A stretch of 8,178 nt of DNA from Campylobacteraceae bacterium (GTDB lineage Bacteria > Campylobacterota > Campylobacteria > Campylobacterales > Sulfurospirillaceae): positions 1 to 8,178 of the forward strand of contig JALUMJ010000138.1 of NCBI GenBank assembly GCA_027040375.1, read 5' to 3'. The notes below the pieces were generated by a model that worked only from the letters and a program-made list of their open reading frames with translations, did no database searches and was not told the origin of the DNA. A program made the position numbers and the translations under genes. This document shows, in pieces, positions 7,434 through 8,178 of this stretch. Position 1 is the stretch's first letter, and each line of letters starts with the position of its first letter.

Positions 7434-7551
7434 GGAGCAAAATAATTTTCTCTCAAATTCTCTCAAATATTAATATAATTACAGACGATACAAATAAGCA
7501 GATATTCCAAATGGAAATTCATACTAAAAGGTGATATAATATATACTGATA
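7434..7551 (+). repeat. Diverged direct repeat, copy 2 (decayed hairpin and promoter block)
   Basis: This is the second copy of the unit at 6689-6862, with the two blocks only nine bases apart (7434-7470 and 7480-7551). The hairpin arm that is TTTGCTCCC in copy 1 is TTTTCTCTC here, leaving a C-T mismatch and a wobble pair, so any terminator function for the DUF2442 gene is weakened. An AGGAGG at 7422-7427 just upstream has no ATG after it. Confidence 0.85.
7505..7540 (+). promoter_or_regulatory. Extended -10 promoter with dyad, upstream of the gene at 7572
   Basis: The -35 is TGGAAA (7512-7517), the spacer is 17 bases, and the -10 is TATAAT (7535-7540) preceded by TGA. A dyad TTCCA-AA-TGGAA (7505-7516) covers the -35. 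It is the homologue of the promoter at 6815-6851 with altered operator bases. Confidence 0.72.
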
Positions 7552-7571
7552 GACAGATGAAGGGATGCTAA

Positions 7572-7907
7572 ATGAATAAAGAAGATTGGAATATATATTA
7601 CCAAGAGGAATATGAAAATATAAGTAACGAAAGAGCTAATTATAAAATTAGTGGCAGTACAAAAAAAGGTCAAAAAATATTTGAAATAATAGCTGCATTA
7701 TTTTTGGGAATGGGTTTTATTAGTTTGTTTTTGATGTTTTTCACAGAAATAACTTTATTGCAAGCTACTTGTTTTTTTGTAATTGCATATACACTGCAAC
7801 CATCAGATGGAGATAGATATCAATCAATTATAAAAGGTGTAACAGAAGATTTAGCACACATAAGATTAAATACAACTATACTTTCAAAAAATATAAAAAA
7901 GAAATGA
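7572..7907 (+). CDS. Small two-helix membrane protein of unknown function
   Basis: I do not recognise this 111-residue protein. It has a polar, charged N-terminus (1-35, with aromatic residues WNIYYQEEY), two hydrophobic segments (about 36-57 and 60-76), and a basic C-terminal tail ending NIKKK. This suggests a small inner-membrane protein with both ends on the same side; the tail charge favours the cytoplasm. Start ATG 7572 has AAGGG (7560-7564) seven bases upstream. An ATG at 7565 in another frame leads to a stop after four codons. It is expressed from its own extended -10 promoter, which is a copy of the one upstream of the DUF4160 gene, so the two units may be co-regulated. Codon use is A/T-rich, like its accessory neighbours. 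The ORF is probably real because of the promoter and ribosome site, but function is open. Confidence 0.7.
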   Translation: MNKEDWNIYYQEEYENISNERANYKISGSTKKGQKIFEIIAALFLGMGFISLFLMFFTEITLLQATCFFVIAYTLQPSDGDRYQSIIKGVTEDLAHIRLNTTILSKNIKKK

Positions 7908-7935
7908 TGCTTTTTGAATAAATTTAAGTTTTACA

Positions 7936-7984
7936 GTAGTGCTGTATCTAATAAAACACTGGAAGAAAAACAAGGTTGCACTAC
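7936..7984. repeat. Short inverted repeat next to the IS end
   Basis: GTAGTGC (7936-7942) and GCACTAC (7978-7984) are exact reverse complements 35 bases apart. A 10-bp palindrome GTTATATAAC (7986-7995) follows directly. They lie between the small membrane-protein gene and the transposase. Seven-base arms at this distance could be chance. Confidence 0.3.
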
Positions 7985-8004
7985 GGTTATATAACGTCCC
8001 CAAA

Positions 8005-8178
8005 TGTCAAGACCAATTCAAAATTTCTTTTTATTCCACCTTTTATGCTATCCCAAGTAACACACTTTTAGCATCAAAGCATTTATTATTAGCACCTTTA
8101 TAATAAGCTTCATCAGGTGTTAAATAATCTAGTGCTGAATGTAACCTTTCTGTATTGTAAGTATTAATATATTCGTTA
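8005..8178 (-). mobile_element. IS3-family insertion sequence, one end (continues past window)
   Basis: The transposase 3' end at 8043-8178 defines the element. The outer boundary is proposed at the TG of TGTCAAGACC (8005), since IS3-family ends usually begin TG and lie a few tens of bases beyond the transposase stop. The boundary is not proven, because the opposite end and target duplication are outside the window. Confidence 0.6.
8043..8178 (-). CDS. IS3-family transposase (OrfB, integrase core), C-terminal fragment
   Basis: Read on the minus strand, the last 44 residues include YNTERLHSALDYLTPDEAYY, the typical end of the rve integrase-core domain in IS3-family OrfB (consensus YN-xR-HSAL-Y-TP-E). 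The product ends CFDAKSVLLGIA, then TAA (complement of 8043-8045). The rest, including the DDE catalytic residues except any in this tail, is to the right of the window, so intactness cannot be judged. It is transcribed toward the small membrane-protein gene. No frameshift is seen in the visible part. Confidence 0.85.
   Translation of the reverse strand, partial: NEYINTYNTERLHSALDYLTPDEAYYKGANNKCFDAKSVLLGIA

Noticed and set aside
7434..7551. Repeat units as integron attC sites or a CRISPR-like array
   Set aside because: Only two diverged copies exist, they contain promoters, and no GTTRRRY/RYYYAAC core pair or integrase is seen.
7883..7918. TTCAAAAA/TTTTTGAA inverted repeat as terminator of the membrane-protein gene
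   Set aside because: The arms are A/T-only apart from one pair, the left arm lies inside the coding region, the loop is 20 bases, and no T-run follows.
7984..8014. Outward promoter at the IS end on the minus strand (TTGACA followed by TATAAC)
   Set aside because: The spacing between the boxes is only about 13 bases, too short for a normal sigma-70 promoter.

Overview
The window looks like the chromosome of a low-GC member of the Campylobacterota (Epsilonproteobacteria). The main reason is a frdCAB operon in the Wolinella/Campylobacter layout: a five-helix di-haem cytochrome b subunit first, then a FrdA with covalent-FAD motif and a 239-residue FrdB. The FrdB cysteine positions match, from memory, those of Wolinella succinogenes. 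As I recall, lgt followed by frdCAB is also the order in Campylobacter jejuni, and hemN followed by a GlpC-like Fe-S protein occurs in Helicobacter pylori. The exact genus cannot be read from this window; a Sulfurimonas- or Sulfurospirillum-like relative is a guess.

Region 1 (1-3085) is a tight same-strand run. It holds the 3' part of hemN (anaerobic coproporphyrinogen III dehydrogenase), a two-cluster Fe-S/CCG-domain protein whose start overlaps the hemN stop by one base, and lgt, which begins directly after the stop of that gene. It closes with an A/T-rich stem-loop terminator over the lgt stop codon. Region 2 (3086-6709) is the fumarate reductase operon. It has its own 135-bp leader with a perfect 11-bp dyad beside the likely promoter, then frdC, frdA and frdB with 2-nt and 1-nt gaps, and a GC-rich hairpin at the end. 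The three Frd proteins should form the inner-membrane menaquinol:fumarate reductase facing the cytoplasm. HemN supplies haem under low oxygen, which FrdC needs.

Region 3 (6710-8178) looks like accessory DNA. A DUF4160-DUF2442 gene pair and a small two-helix membrane protein are each preceded by a copy of the same diverged intergenic unit (hairpin block plus extended -10 promoter block). The first copy directly abuts the end of frdB. The window ends in the 3' part of an IS3-family transposase on the minus strand.

I found no tRNA, rRNA, CRISPR array or riboswitch. The most unusual structure is the repeated promoter-bearing unit around the DUF4160/DUF2442 pair, including a dyad over the -35 box that stays symmetric in both copies although its sequence has changed. 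Whether this marks a functional system (for example a co-regulated accessory or toxin-antitoxin-like unit) cannot be decided from the sequence alone.
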